64,000 nt of DNA from Liolophura sinensis (GCF_032854445.1 NW_027018057.1:2501-66500), one strand, 5' to 3'; positions 42,988 to 54,579 are shown, counted from the stretch's first letter. Numbers and translations: made by a program. The notes: a model not told the origin generated them from the sequence alone.

Positions 42988-44124
42988 ATGGATCCTGGTC
43001 GTTTGCGTCGTACAGTGAGGATTACCTTTAAACAGTTACCCCGTGGAGACGTCCCTTTATGTCTGTACAATTACCTGATTGAGGAGGAAGGTTTTCCAGT
43101 TGAGGCTTTCGAAGGGATTGGTCAACTGAGAGGTTCTAGGGACTGGTACATCCTGTTCTCATCTACCAGTTTTGCAGAGAATGCGGCAGAGCTTGAATTA
43201 AGAAGGCTGGAGAAATGTGAAGCGTCCTTTGTTGTGTCATCGTTCCTCAGGAAGATAGTAACCCTACGTGTTTATTGGCTGCCCCTTTCCTTGGACAACG
43301 ATGTGGTGAATGGATTCGTCCGGCAGTCTGGGGAAGTCCTTTCCTCTAGATTCGGAACCCATCAGACAACCCACCTACATAACGGGATGAGATGGTTTCG
43401 CCTCTCCGTGCAGGTGAGTAAAGTTGACTATATCCCCGATGTTATTTCTATAGAGAACTTTCCCGCACTTTTTGTCGTCCTTGGCCGACCCTCGTTGTGT
43501 TTACGTTGTGAAGGGCGCGGCCATGTCCGTAAGAAATGCACTGCTGTTCCGTGTGCTGTGTGCTGCTCTTTCCGACACCGCACGGTGGAGTGTAAAGACT
43601 CCTCGTGGTCTGACGGGGTGAGGGCAAGGGACGCACAGAAGGATGCGCACCCTGTCAAGTGTTTTGTCCCATGAAGAAGTGCAGCATACGTGCGACCAAC
43701 GTTCGCTGCCATGCGAGGAAACCCCCGTCCTGTCTACGGATGCTGACGGGCCAGATGTTAATGGTGATGTAGTGTCGGAGCGTAGTGGTGAGGACTCCGG
43801 GGCGGCTAACGTCGCTCAGCAGTCGGGCGATGATGTGGCGCAGGGAGACGTAGACAATACGTCTCCTGTCTTTCCTCCCAACTTGGTAGTGGACGCTTCT
43901 CAGAATCCTCCATCTACAGTGGTTGGTGTCCTGACAGACTGTGAGACATGTCTGTTTGCTCTCCTGCCTCATCTGGAGTTTCGTCACCGGATTTTAAACT
44001 TGTAAATTTGGCACAGGAAGGCTATCCCCCCGGTTATAGTGGTGATGAGATGGACTTCACCGTGGTGAGAAAACGCCGTAGTAAAAGAGATACAGGAACC
44101 CCTGGAAAACATAAAAATGTTTAA
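42988..44124 (+). pseudogene. Keno-3 ORF1, nearly complete, one frameshift
   Basis: The best ORF1 of this family here. It starts MDPGRLRRTVRITFKQLPRG. The middle reads EGFPVEAFEGIGQLRGSRDW and IVTLRVYWLPLSLDND. Zinc knuckles CLRCEGRGHVRKKC and CAVCCSFRHRTVEC (43501-43593) follow. A frameshift near 43660 ends the first 228-codon frame; the acidic C-terminal part continues in another frame from 43643, with a further change near 43950, to the stop at 44122-44124. The protein would bind element RNA. Confidence 0.86.
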
Positions 44125-44141
44125 TATCAGCTGATTGAGAA

Positions 44142-44725
44142 ATGGCCAGTTTATCTTTTCACAATATTAATTGTAATGGCTTGCTTTCTTATCCTAAGTT
44201 CCTTACGTTGTCTACATTTTGTAGCACTTTGAATTTTGGCATTGTCTTTCTCCAGGAGACTCACCTGGACTCTATTGAAGTTTAAAAGCATTGGGAGTCC
44301 TCCTGGGGAGGGCAATGTTGTTTTTCTTTCGGTTCTAATTTTAGTTGTGGGGTTGGAATCTTGTTCCACCCCCGATTAACTGTTGAGTTGGACAAGGTCC
44401 ATAGGGAATTGTCCGGTCGCTTACTTTGTGTTGATTGTTCCGTTAATAATTTTAAGTTACGTTTAATTTCGGTCTATGCTCCCACTAGGGAGACTGACAG
44501 ACCTGAGTTCTTTCGCTCTTTGGTTCCTTTCTGTGTTTCAAGCCGGCCCATTGTTTAGCGGGTGATTTTAATTGTATTTTTGATAAAAATATCGATAAAG
44601 ATGGGGGTAACCCGACCCGCGGCTTAGGCGGTTCCGGGGCCCTCAGGTCTTTGTGCTTAGATTTTTCTTTGGTAGATTGTTTTCGTTATGTTAATCCCAC
44701 GGCCCGTTTTAATTCATGGTCAAAT
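44142..44725 (+). pseudogene. Keno-3 ORF2, endonuclease fragment
   Basis: Starts MASLSFHNINCNGLLSYPKF and keeps QETHLD. A TAA at about 44284 and a lost base before GDFNC (near 44555) break it, and it is cut by LINE-4 after YVNPTARFNSWSN. RT not in window. Confidence 0.86.
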
Positions 44726-46033
44726 GAATAAATGAATGAATGAATGAATGAATGATTATGGCTTAACGCCACATCGGCAATATTTCAGCCATATCGTGGC
44801 GAGAACAAGGTGCAAGCAAGAGACGGTTAAGGTTTTCGATATGATAATATGAACACCAAAAGTAAAACAAAAAGTACAGACGTGATTTAAATCGTATAAA
44901 AGAAATTAAGATATAAAACTCGAAAACCAGGGTTATAGTATATATATTTATACAACTGTTTATCTTTAAATATTTATGACAATTAAAATTTATATTTTAT
45001 GATATATGCCAATAGCCTTCAAATAATTTATGACAACATCGCCAGCGATGCTGTCAAATAAATCATATATAGAGTTGACCGTGTAGAATCTCTGCCGAAC
45101 ATGGGCAAAGTCTACACAGTCAACCAGAATATGTTTGATGCCATATTGAGCATCACATCCAACACACTCAGGAGCACTGCTCCCATCCAAGATGAAATTG
45201 TGTGTCAGATGAGAATGTCCAATACGGCATCTGCTTAAAACGACTTGGTCTCTACGAGACATATCAAGTGTATATGAATTATAGCCAATGACCGGATGAA
45301 TAGCATGCAGTTTATTATGGGCCTGCAAGTTCCATTCACCCTGCCAAAGGCCACGAATATATTTAAGAATATTGGACTTCATGTCAGTATAATGGATTTT
45401 TATCTTGGATATGGGTTTATTTAGGGCAGCTTTCGCCTCCCTGTCTGCGACTGTGTTTCCATGGATACCAATATGACTTGGTATCCAGCAGAATATAATA
45501 TCTTTACCTCTTCTAATTAATTTCCTATGTATAGCTAAAATTTGAAGGATCAAGGGGTTTTTAAATTTATTATTCTGTATTGCCAATAAGCAAGACAACG
45601 AGTCAGTGCATATCACTGCCCTTTGGGCACACCCAGAAGAAACATATGATAAGGCCAGGAGTATACCTCTGGCCTGGGCAGAGAATATTGAAGAAGAGGA
45701 TGGAAAACGAAAGGAAGAGACCCGCTGCTCCATGACAGCCGCAGTCGCAACCCTGTCGCCATCCTTCGACCCATCAGTATATATAAATTTATAATCCATA
45801 TAATTAGCTTTAATTTCAGCAAAACCTTGCTGAATTATAATAGGATTTATATTCGATTTATTATATTTACGTAGATCAAATATTAATTTAGGTTGTGGGA
45901 GAAGCCATGGAGGAGACTCCGAAAAGACACCAGAGCTATATCCTCCAGCTTGATGTTAGCTCCCACAATATGGTCCCGTATACGAAGACCGAATGAAGAG
46001 ATCTTGTTAGGACATTTAGTATATTTGTCTACA

Positions 46034-46044
46034 TACAATGGATT
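46034..46044. repeat. Target duplication of LINE-5, 3' side
   Basis: TACAATGGATT, repeated at 51930-51940; LINE-4 sequence. Confidence 0.9.
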
Positions 46045-46297
46045 GAATGAATGAATGATTATGGCTTAACGCCACATCGGCAATGTTTCAGCCATATCGT
46101 GGCGAGAACAAGGTGAAAACGCGAGACGGTAGAGGTTTTCGACATGATAATATGAACATCAAAAGTAAAGCAAAAAGTACAGACATGTTTAAAATCGTAT
46201 AAAAGAAAATTAAGAGTTAAAACTCGAAAACCAGGGTTATAGTACATGTATAAATATATATAACTGTTTATCTATAGATATTTATGACAATTAAAAT

Positions 46298-49200
46298 TTA
46301 TATTCTATGATATAGGCCAATGGCCTTCAAATAATTTATGACAACATCGCCAGCGATGCTGTCAAATAAATCATATATAGAGTTGACCGTGTAGAATCTC
46401 TGCCGAACATGGGCAAAGTCTACACAGTCAACCAGAATATGTTTGATGCCATATTGAGCATCACATCCAACACACTCGGGAGCACTGCTCCCATCCAAGA
46501 TGAAATTGTGTGTCAGATGAGAATGTCCAATACGGCATCTGGTTAAAACGACTTGGTCTCTACGAGACATATTAAGTGTATATGAATTATAGCCAATGAC
46601 CGGATGAATAGCATGCAGTTTATTATGGGCCTGCAAGTTCCATTCACCCTGCCAAAGGCAACGAATATATTTAAGAATATTGGACTTCATGTCAGTATAA
46701 TGGATTTTTATCTTGGATATGGGTTTATTTAGGGCAGCTTTCGCCTCCCTGTCTGCGACTGTGTTTCCATGGATACCAATATGACTTGGTATCCAGCAGA
46801 ATATAATATCTTTACCTCTTCTAATTAATTTCCTATGTATAGCTAAAATTTGAAGGATCAAGGGATTTTTAAATTTATTATTCTGTATTGCCAATAAGCA
46901 AGACAACGAGTCCGTGCATATCATTGCCCTCTGGGCACACCCAGAAGAAACATATGATAAGGCCAGGAGTATAGCTGTGGCCTCGGCAGAGAATATTGAA
47001 GAAGAGGATGGAAGACGAAAGGAAGAGACTCGCTGTTCCATGACAGCCGCAGTCGAAACCCTGTCCCCATCCTTCGGCCCGTCAGTATATATAAATTTAT
47101 AATCCATATAATTAGCTTTAATTTCAGCAAAACCTTGCTGAATTATAAGAGAATTTATATTCGATTTATTATATTTACGTAGATCAAATATTAGTTTAGG
47201 TTGTGGGAGAAGCCATGGAGGAGACTCCGGAAAATACACCGGAGCTATATCCTCCAGCTTGATGTTAGCTCCCACAATATGGTCCCGTATACGAAGACCG
47301 AACGAAGGGATCTTGTTAGGACATTTAGTATATTTGTCTACATATGATGGATTGAAAACACAGTCGTAGGCAGGGTTTGTTGGAAGTGCTTTAAGCTTTG
47401 TAGCATATTGAAGGCTAAGTTTGATACGTCGGTTATATAAAGAAGGCTCATTTGCCTCCACGTATAAACTTTCTACTGGTGAGGTTCTAAAAGCACCAAG
47501 GCTGAGCCTCAAACCTTGGTGATGAACAGGATCCAACATTTTAATGTACGATTTCCTAGCGGAACCGTAAATGATGGATCCATAGTCCAATTTAGACCTC
47601 ACCAGAGAACGATATAAATTAAGTAAAACTGATCGGTCAGCACCCCAATCGGTGCTAGACACGACCTTAATTATATCGAGAGCCTTTGTACATTTAGCTT
47701 TAAGCATTTTTATATGAGGTATAAAAGATAGTTTACTATCAAATATTATACCTAAAAACTTTGTTTCTCCAACAATTTTAACCTGTTTACCACAGAAATT
47801 AAGCTCAGGGTCTAGATGAAGTTTCCGTTTGTTACAAAAATGCATACCGACGGTTTTAGACGTTGAAAATCTAAAACCGTTTTCAGTTGCCCATTTCTCG
47901 ATCTTATTGAGACAAAGCTGCAACTGACGTTCGATATTATTCATATTCTTAGCTCGGTAGCATATAAGGAAATCATCGACGTATAAAGAACCCTCTGTGC
48001 CAGATGTTAATGTTTTTGCTAGGCTATTTATTTTTATGCTGAACAGAGTTGGTGATAGAATGCTGCCCTGGGGTACACCCATTTCCTGCTCAAAGGAGTC
48101 AGAAAGAGTGGACCCCACCCGTACCTTAAACTGATGATCGGATAAAAATTGAGATATAAATATATGTAAGCGACCTTTTAGACCCATATTCGCGAGATCT
48201 TTTAAAATACCATATTTCCATGTGGTGTCGTAGGCCTTTTCAAGGTCAAAAAATATGGACACCACATGTTCATTATTGATGAAGCCATCGCGAATAAACG
48301 TTTCGAATCGAACAAGGTGATCCATGGTAGATCTACCTTGCCGAAAACCACATTGAATGTTAGATAAAAGCTTGTTGGTTTCAAGAAACCAAACAAGTCT
48401 ATCATTAATCATCCGTTCCATAGTCTTACAGACACAGCTGGTAAGAGCTATGGGACGGTAATTATTTGGATCAGTATGATCCTTACCCGGTTTGGGAACC
48501 GGAATAATACACGCCTCCCTCCATGATGGTGGAAAATTACCAGTTATCCAAATATCATTAATCAAGTCCAGGAGAGTCTCCAGTGGCTCAGGTGGTAAAT
48601 GGTTCAGAAACTTATAATATACATTATCAGGACCACAGGCAGTATCGTGGGCCTTTTTTAATGCAGTTTTAAGTTCCTCAATATTAAAAGGATGATTATA
48701 ATCTTCTAAATTCTTAGAAGAAATGGGCAATTTAATTTTCTCCTTCTGGTTTTTAATACGTTGGAATTCTTTAGAGTAATTCTCAGAAGAAGATTTGTTT
48801 GAAATTTTTTCAGCAAGTTTATTTGCTATATCGGGTGGAGAAGTTAATATATTATCTCCATCTTTTAAATGCTGAAGTTTTGCTTTATTATTTTTGCCCT
48901 TAAGTTTCTGAACCATGTTCCAGACCTTACGCATGGGTGTTTTTGACGTAATGCCTGAAACAAAGTTCCGCCAACAAGATCGTCTCTTGGACTTGAGTAA
49001 TCGACGAGCCTTAGCTCGAAAAATACGAACCTGGTTTAAGTTATTATCAGTAGGACATATATAAAAATTTCGCTCGGCCTTTTTGCGGTCGTTAATGGCT
49101 TTGCGACAGTCCTTATCATACCAGGGTTTGCTTTTGGAATGTGGATTTGTCGAGGTTTTAGGGATAGTTCTATCGGCAGCTCGTAATACAAGCTCGTTAA

Positions 49201-49993
49201 ATTTTAATATAGGATCATTTGTTGCATTGAGAGTCTCTGGAGAGATATCAGCCTCGCAGAACATCTCAAATGCGATCCAATCTGCTTTATCGAATTTCCA
49301 CCTAGCTACACGTTCTAAAGAATTAGAAGTGATATGCTCTAGGAAAATAGGAAAATGATCACTACCACAAAGATCGTCATGCACTTTCCAAGAAAAATCT
49401 GGGAGAAGTGATGGATCCGTGATAGTGAGATCGATAGCAGAATAAGTGCCATTACCCGGATGTAAATAGGTATTAGAACCATCGTTGAAATAACACAGTT
49501 CTTCCTTACATAAGAAGTCTTCGACTATCTTGCCCTTATTATTTATGTTATTACTGCCCCATAGAGGGTTATGGGAATTAAAATCTCCCATTATAATAAA
49601 CGGTTTAGGCAATTGTTCTGTAAGATTATGTAGCTGAGAAGCTGACAAAGAAGTGTTCGGAGGTATATACACCGAACATAATGTGACTGTTTTAGACAGT
49701 GAAATACGAACGGCCACAGCCTGAAGCTCTGTATGCAGAGCAACAGGGATGTGGATAATACTGTTATTTATGAATATCGAGGAGCCGCCTGCAGCTCGCT
49801 CTTCTTCCTTTGAATAAATACTATATAAAGAATAATTTTTAAGATTTATTTTATCTTTGTCAGATGTCTTCAGGTGAGTTTCCTGAAGACAAAGGGCGAT
49901 AGGATTTAGTAATTGAACTAGCTGTGTTATTTCAATAAAATTTACCTTAAGACCTCGACAATTCCATTGTATAATTTTGTCATATATCGCCAT
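46298..49993 (-). CDS. LINE-5 ORF2: endonuclease, reverse transcriptase, RNase H (intact)
   Basis: 1231 residues without a break. Residues 1-230 are the APE-type endonuclease that nicks the target: QWNCRG 9-14, QETHL 37-41, MGDFN 135-139 and SDHFPI 211-216. Residues about 450-760 are the reverse transcriptase: NYRPIALTS 511-519, motif A FFDLEKAYD 581-589, PQGSILSP 641-648 and YVDD 671-674. RNase H follows with all four acidic residues: D971 (YTDGPKDG; other copies TDGSK), E1004, D1028 and D1081. The Cys-His motif ECVGCDAQYGIKHILVDC is near the C-terminus. The start ATG shares one base with the ORF1 stop (TAATG), so reinitiation after ORF1 is the likely mode of translation. RNase H places it in the I/Nimb group rather than Jockey or CR1. 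Confidence 0.95.
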   Translation of the reverse strand: MAIYDKIIQWNCRGLKVNFIEITQLVQLLNPIALCLQETHLKTSDKDKINLKNYSLYSIYSKEEERAAGGSSIFINNSIIHIPVALHTELQAVAVRISLSKTVTLCSVYIPPNTSLSASQLHNLTEQLPKPFIIMGDFNSHNPLWGSNNINNKGKIVEDFLCKEELCYFNDGSNTYLHPGNGTYSAIDLTITDPSLLPDFSWKVHDDLCGSDHFPIFLEHITSNSLERVARWKFDKADWIAFEMFCEADISPETLNATNDPILKFNELVLRAADRTIPKTSTNPHSKSKPWYDKDCRKAINDRKKAERNFYICPTDNNLNQVRIFRAKARRLLKSKRRSCWRNFVSGITSKTPMRKVWNMVQKLKGKNNKAKLQHLKDGDNILTSPPDIANKLAEKISNKSSSENYSKEFQRIKNQKEKIKLPISSKNLEDYNHPFNIEELKTALKKAHDTACGPDNVYYKFLNHLPPEPLETLLDLINDIWITGNFPPSWREACIIPVPKPGKDHTDPNNYRPIALTSCVCKTMERMINDRLVWFLETNKLLSNIQCGFRQGRSTMDHLVRFETFIRDGFINNEHVVSIFFDLEKAYDTTWKYGILKDLANMGLKGRLHIFISQFLSDHQFKVRVGSTLSDSFEQEMGVPQGSILSPTLFSIKINSLAKTLTSGTEGSLYVDDFLICYRAKNMNNIERQLQLCLNKIEKWATENGFRFSTSKTVGMHFCNKRKLHLDPELNFCGKQVKIVGETKFLGIIFDSKLSFIPHIKMLKAKCTKALDIIKVVSSTDWGADRSVLLNLYRSLVRSKLDYGSIIYGSARKSYIKMLDPVHHQGLRLSLGAFRTSPVESLYVEANEPSLYNRRIKLSLQYATKLKALPTNPAYDCVFNPSYVDKYTKCPNKIPSFGLRIRDHIVGANIKLEDIAPVYFPESPPWLLPQPKLIFDLRKYNKSNINSLIIQQGFAEIKANYMDYKFIYTDGPKDGDRVSTAAVMEQRVSSFRLPSSSSIFSAEATAILLALSYVSSGCAQRAMICTDSLSCLLAIQNNKFKNPLILQILAIHRKLIRRGKDIIFCWIPSHIGIHGNTVADREAKAALNKPISKIKIHYTDMKSNILKYIRCLWQGEWNLQAHNKLHAIHPVIGYNSYTLNMSRRDQVVLTRCRIGHSHLTHNFILDGSSAPECVGCDAQYGIKHILVDCVDFAHVRQRFYTVNSIYDLFDSIAGDVVINYLKAIGLYHRI

Positions 49994-51330
49994 TATGGAG
50001 GAAGACGTATTGGGGATTTATGTCTTGACCGAGGACGACCCTTTTTGGGAGATCTACTAGGAGATCTCTCAGGTGCAGATGATGTATCCATCAGGTCTGC
50101 ACATGAAGTTGAAGGATCGACATCCTCCAACGATCCAAACTTATTAAAAGTTTGAATTGGGTCCCTAGTGGCCTTAGAGGGGCGCTCCAGGGGGCCACCA
50201 GGTTTATCCCTTTTATGATTTTTGTCAGATTTATTTTTCTCACCCGTTGCTTTCTGTGAAGAAGAATCAACGGGTTTATCAGATTTACATTTATTATCAC
50301 ATGGTGTGTTAGATACAGAAAGTGCAGAATAATCAGGTAAAGTATTATGTTTTTTAGATAGGTTTATATCAGTTTGTGATGAACTGGCTGTCTTATTTAA
50401 GGAATTCATGACCAGTTTCTGTGGCTGTTCTTTGCCAATGGGCCAAGTAAAAGTCGTTTGGACCCCCACAGAAACAGTGGTTTTCCTTATAACATTGGCA
50501 TATGTAGATGTAGTAAGGCCATGCGTGACAGAGACCAGACGCTTCGCTTCCTGGTATGAGATATTGTTTTTACACTTTAGGGTTATGATTTCTTTTTCTT
50601 TTTTGAAGAGAGGGCAGTCCTTGGAAGAGGCCATGTGGGCTCCGCGACAATTGAAACATTTTATTGTATTTGTGCAGTCAAATCCCTCATGTCCTGCTTC
50701 CGCACATCTAAAGCAGACCAGTGTGTTGCGGCATTGACTCCTGCCGTGACCAAAGCGCTGGCAAGAGAAACACCGGGTGGGGTTGGGTATAAATAACTCC
50801 ACCCTTACACTATATGGCCCGATAAATATAGATGACGGAAGTGCCGGTTTATTGAAAGTTAACATATATGTGTTTGTTTTAATGAGATTCCCATCTCTTT
50901 TAATTACAAAACGTTTCACTTTTATCACTCCTTGGTTTTTTAGTTCTTCAGTTATTTTTTCTTCAGTTAGTTCGAAAAGGTCTTGGTCTCTGTCACGAAT
51001 TATGCCATGACAGCAGTTTAATGTATTATGTGGAGAAACAGAAACAGGCTGCTCTCCTATATTTTGAATTTTCAGCAAATTGATATATTGTTGTTTTCTG
51101 GAAACTTCCAACAAAATGTTTCCAGATTTCATTTTTTTAACCTGTTTTAATGTCCCTGCGTAACTTTCTAATGTTTTTTTTAATACGAATGGGTTGATTT
51201 TCATTTTGCCTTCATTTTTATTGGATATAACTAAAAATGTAGGAAAATAATCTTTTTCTGTTTCTATTTCTAGTGGAATTTCATTTCTCCTTTTTTTACC
51301 AACGACTGTTGAAGGTTGAGGTGAGGCCAT
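49993..51330 (-). CDS. LINE-5 ORF1: zinc-knuckle RNA-binding protein (intact)
   Basis: 445 residues from MASPQPSTVVGKKRR to SPIRLPP. I chose the ATG at 51330 because the same start is shared by LINE-4. An upstream in-frame ATG at 51369 would add 13 residues of 5' UTR sequence. Three CCHC knuckles are at residues 187-200, 206-219 and 225-239. The N-terminal part is basic and the C-terminal third is Ser/Lys-rich and probably disordered, with SPSRSPKKGRPRSRHKSP at the end. The protein is expected to coat the element RNA with ORF2. Its TAA overlaps the ORF2 ATG. Confidence 0.94.
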   Translation of the reverse strand: MASPQPSTVVGKKRRNEIPLEIETEKDYFPTFLVISNKNEGKMKINPFVLKKTLESYAGTLKQVKKMKSGNILLEVSRKQQYINLLKIQNIGEQPVSVSPHNTLNCCHGIIRDRDQDLFELTEEKITEELKNQGVIKVKRFVIKRDGNLIKTNTYMLTFNKPALPSSIFIGPYSVRVELFIPNPTRCFSCQRFGHGRSQCRNTLVCFRCAEAGHEGFDCTNTIKCFNCRGAHMASSKDCPLFKKEKEIITLKCKNNISYQEAKRLVSVTHGLTTSTYANVIRKTTVSVGVQTTFTWPIGKEQPQKLVMNSLNKTASSSQTDINLSKKHNTLPDYSALSVSNTPCDNKCKSDKPVDSSSQKATGEKNKSDKNHKRDKPGGPLERPSKATRDPIQTFNKFGSLEDVDPSTSCADLMDTSSAPERSPSRSPKKGRPRSRHKSPIRLPP

Positions 51331-51929
51331 GATATATATTTTATTAATTTCACCGTACGTGCTCCCCACCCGCCACGGAGTGCCAACAAGGGCGAATCTA
51401 CCTCTGCGGATGACCAGCAGAGAATAAAAACAGGGAATCCACGCAAGGTATACTCGAACAGATTGAGTTATACCAAAAGGTTAAATTCAATCTACTCGAT
51501 TGACCCATTAGCCACCGCCTTCTACACTGACCCCGAACAAGAACACCTGGGGAAAACCCAACTTTACATCACAGTACGTGAAAGAATAACTGGATCAAGT
51601 GTAGGGCTTGACGTGACCAGCCGATTGATCGGACCGGGCCCATCCGACCTCCCGTCTCTCTCCAAGTAAGGGCCAAAGTGGCGTGTTGGGCGTGAGGATC
51701 TCGCAAGACCAGCACGCCCTCAGCCACCAGGATCCCGTCCTCGGAGATTACGGGTCGCAACCCACGGCAAACAGGTCGCTTCCCGGTTGCCTCTCACACA
51801 ACCGAGAAGATGTGAGCCTATTATATTCACCGGGCTCACACAGGAGAGCTCTAGGTTAGTCGACTTTTACGACAAGCTTGCCTAGAGGGCTGAGGTCCTA
51901 TTCTTATCACCCCGGAAACCCCACGGGGG
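51331..51929 (-). promoter_or_regulatory. LINE-5 5' UTR
   Basis: About 600 bases of the only intact copy, the likely site of its internal promoter. It carries the CGGTTG/CAACCG hairpin (about 51785-51805) and the GTCGTAAAA..ACGAC-type element near 51860. The function is inferred from position. Confidence 0.6.
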
Positions 51930-51940
51930 TACAATGGATT
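51930..51940. repeat. Target duplication of LINE-5, 5' side
   Basis: Copy of 46034-46044; LINE-4 ORF2 continues from here. Confidence 0.9.
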
Positions 51941-54579
51941 AAAAACACAGTCGTAGGCAGGGTTTGTTGGATGTGCTTTAAGCTTTGTAGCATATTGAAG
52001 GCTCAGTTTTATACGTCGGTTATATAAAGAAGGCTCATTTGCCTCCACGTATAAACTTTCTACTGGTGAGGTTCTAAAAGCACCAAGGCTGAGCCTCAAA
52101 CCTTTGTGAACAGGATCAAACATTTTAATGTACGACTTCCTAGCGGAACCGTAAATGATGGATCCATAGTCCAATTTAGACCTCACCAGAGAACGATATA
52201 AATTAAGTAAAACTGATCGGTCAGCACCCCAATCGGTGCTAGACACGACCTTAATTATATCGAGAGCCTTTGTACATTTAGCTTTAAGCATTTTTATATG
52301 AGGTATAAAAGATAGTTTACTATCAAATATTATACCTAAAAATTTTGTTTCTCCAACAATTTTAACCTGTTCACCACAAAAATTAAGCTCAGGGTCAAGT
52401 TGGAATTTCCGTTTGTGACAAAAATGCATACCGACGGTTTTAGACGTTGAAAATCTAAAACCGTTTTCAGTTGCCCATTTCTCGATCTTATGGAGACAAA
52501 GCTGCAACTGACGTTCGATATTGTTCATATTCTTAGCTCGGTAGCATATAAGGAAATCATCCACGTATAAAGAACCCTCTGTGCCAGATGTTAATGTTTT
52601 TGCTAGGCTATTTATTTTTATGCTAAACAGAGTTGGTGATGGAATGCTGCCCTGGGGTACACCCATTTCCTGCTCATAAGAGTCAGAAAGAGTGGACCCC
52701 ACCCGTACCTTAAACTGACGATCGGATAAAAATTGGGATATAAATATAGGTAAGCGACCTTTAAGACCCATATTCGCGTGATCTTTTAAAATACCATATT
52801 TCCATGTGGTGTCGTAGGCCTTTTCGAGGTCAAAAAATATGGACACCACATGTTCATTATTGATGAAGCCATCGCGAATAAAAGTTTCGAATCGAACAAG
52901 GTGATCCATGGTAGATCTACCTTGACGAAAACCACATTGAATATTAGATAAAAGCTTGTTGGTTTCAAGAAACCAAACAAGTCTATCATTAATCATCCGT
53001 TCCATAGTCTTACAGACACAGCTGGTAAGAGCTATGGGACGGTAATTATTTGGATCAGTATGATCCTTACCCGGTTTGGGAACCGGGATAATACACGCCT
53101 CCCTCCATGACGGTGGAAAATTACCAGTTATCCAAATATCATTAATCAAATCCAAGAGAGTCTCCAGTGGCTCCGGTGGTAAATGGTTGCTTGTGGTAAA
53201 CTTATAATATACATTATTAGGACCACAAGCAGTATCGTGGGCCTTTTTTAATGCAGTTTTAAGTTCCTCGATATTAAAAGGATGATTATAATCTTCTAAA
53301 TTCTTAGAAGAAAGGAGCAATTTAATTTTCTCCTTCTGGTTTTTAATATGTTGAAATTCTTTAGAGTAATTCTCAGAAGATTTGTTTGAAATTGTTTCAG
53401 CAAGTTTATTTGCTATATCGGGTGGAGAAATTAATATATTATCTCCATCCTTTAAATGCTGAACTTTTGCTTTATTATTTTTGCCCTTAAGTTTCTGAAC
53501 CATGTTCCAGGCCTTACGCATGGGTGTTTTTGACGTTATGCCCGAAACAAAGTTCCGCCAACAAGATCGTCTCTTGGACTTGAGTAATCGACGAGCCTTA
53601 GCTCGAAAAATACGAACCGGGTTTAAGTTATTATCAGTAGGACATATATTAAAATTTCGCTCGGCCTTTTTGCGGTCTTTAATGGCTTTGCGACAGTCCT
53701 TATCATACCAGGGTTTGCTTTTGGAATGTGGATTTGTCGAGGTTTTAGGGATAGTTCTATCAGCAGCTCGTAATACAAGCTCGTTAAATTTTAATATAGG
53801 ATCATTTGTTCCATTGAGAGTCTCTGGAGTGATATCAGCCTCGCAGAACATCTCAAATGCGATCCAATCTGCTTTATCGAATTTCCACCTAGCTACACGT
53901 TCTAAAGAATTAGAAGTGATATGCTCTAGGAAAATAGGAAAATGGTCACTACCACAAAGATCGTCATGCACCTTTCAAGAAAAATCTGGGAGAAGTGATG
54001 GATCCGTGATAGTGAGATCGATAGCAGAATAAGTGCCATTACCCGAATGTAAATAGGTATTAAAACCATCATTGAAATAACACAGTTCTTCCGTACATAA
54101 GAAGTCTTCGACTATCTTGCCCTTATTATTTATGTTATTACTGCCCCATAGAGGGTTATGGGAATTAAAATCTCCCATTATAATAAACGGTTTAGGCAAT
54201 TGTTCTGTAAGATTATGTAACTGAGAAGCTGACAAAGAAGTGTTCGGAGGTATATACACCGAACATAGTGTGACTGTTTTAGACAGTGAAATACGAACGG
54301 CCACAGCCTGAAGCTCTGTATGAAGAGCAACAGGGCTGTGGATAATACTGTTATTTATAAATATCGAGGAGTGGCCTGCAGCTCGCTCTTCTTCATTTGA
54401 ATAAATACTATATAATGAATAATTTTTAAGAGTGATTTTATCTTTGTCAGATGTCTTCAGGTGAGTTTCCTGAAGACACAGGGCAACTGGATTTAAAGAT
54501 TGAACTAGCTGTGTTATTTCAATAAAATTTACCTTAAGGCCTCGACAATTCCATTGTATAATTTTGTCATATATCGCCA

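Larger units (their letters stand above)
42913..44725 (+). mobile_element. Keno-3: U2-targeted LINE, cut by LINE-4
   Basis: The 5' 1.8 kb of a Keno element in U2 C: 5' region like Keno-2, a long ORF1 and the first 580 bases of ORF2. LINE-4 begins at about 44726 inside the endonuclease coding region, at TTCATGGTCAAAT, matching 22431-22443 in Keno-1. The remainder must lie outside the window. Confidence 0.9.
46045..51929 (-). mobile_element. LINE-5: complete, intact I/Nimb-type LINE
   Basis: Minus-strand LINE of 5.9 kb with 5' terminus at 51929 (CCCCGTGGGG), 5' UTR about 600 bases, intact ORF1, intact ORF2, 3' UTR about 250 bases and an ATTC-repeat tail. An exact 11-bp duplication TACAATGGATT at 46034-46044 and 51930-51940 flanks it. 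It sits inside ORF2 of LINE-4. The only copy in the window with both ORFs open, so it is the youngest or among the youngest and a candidate active source. Confidence 0.95.
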
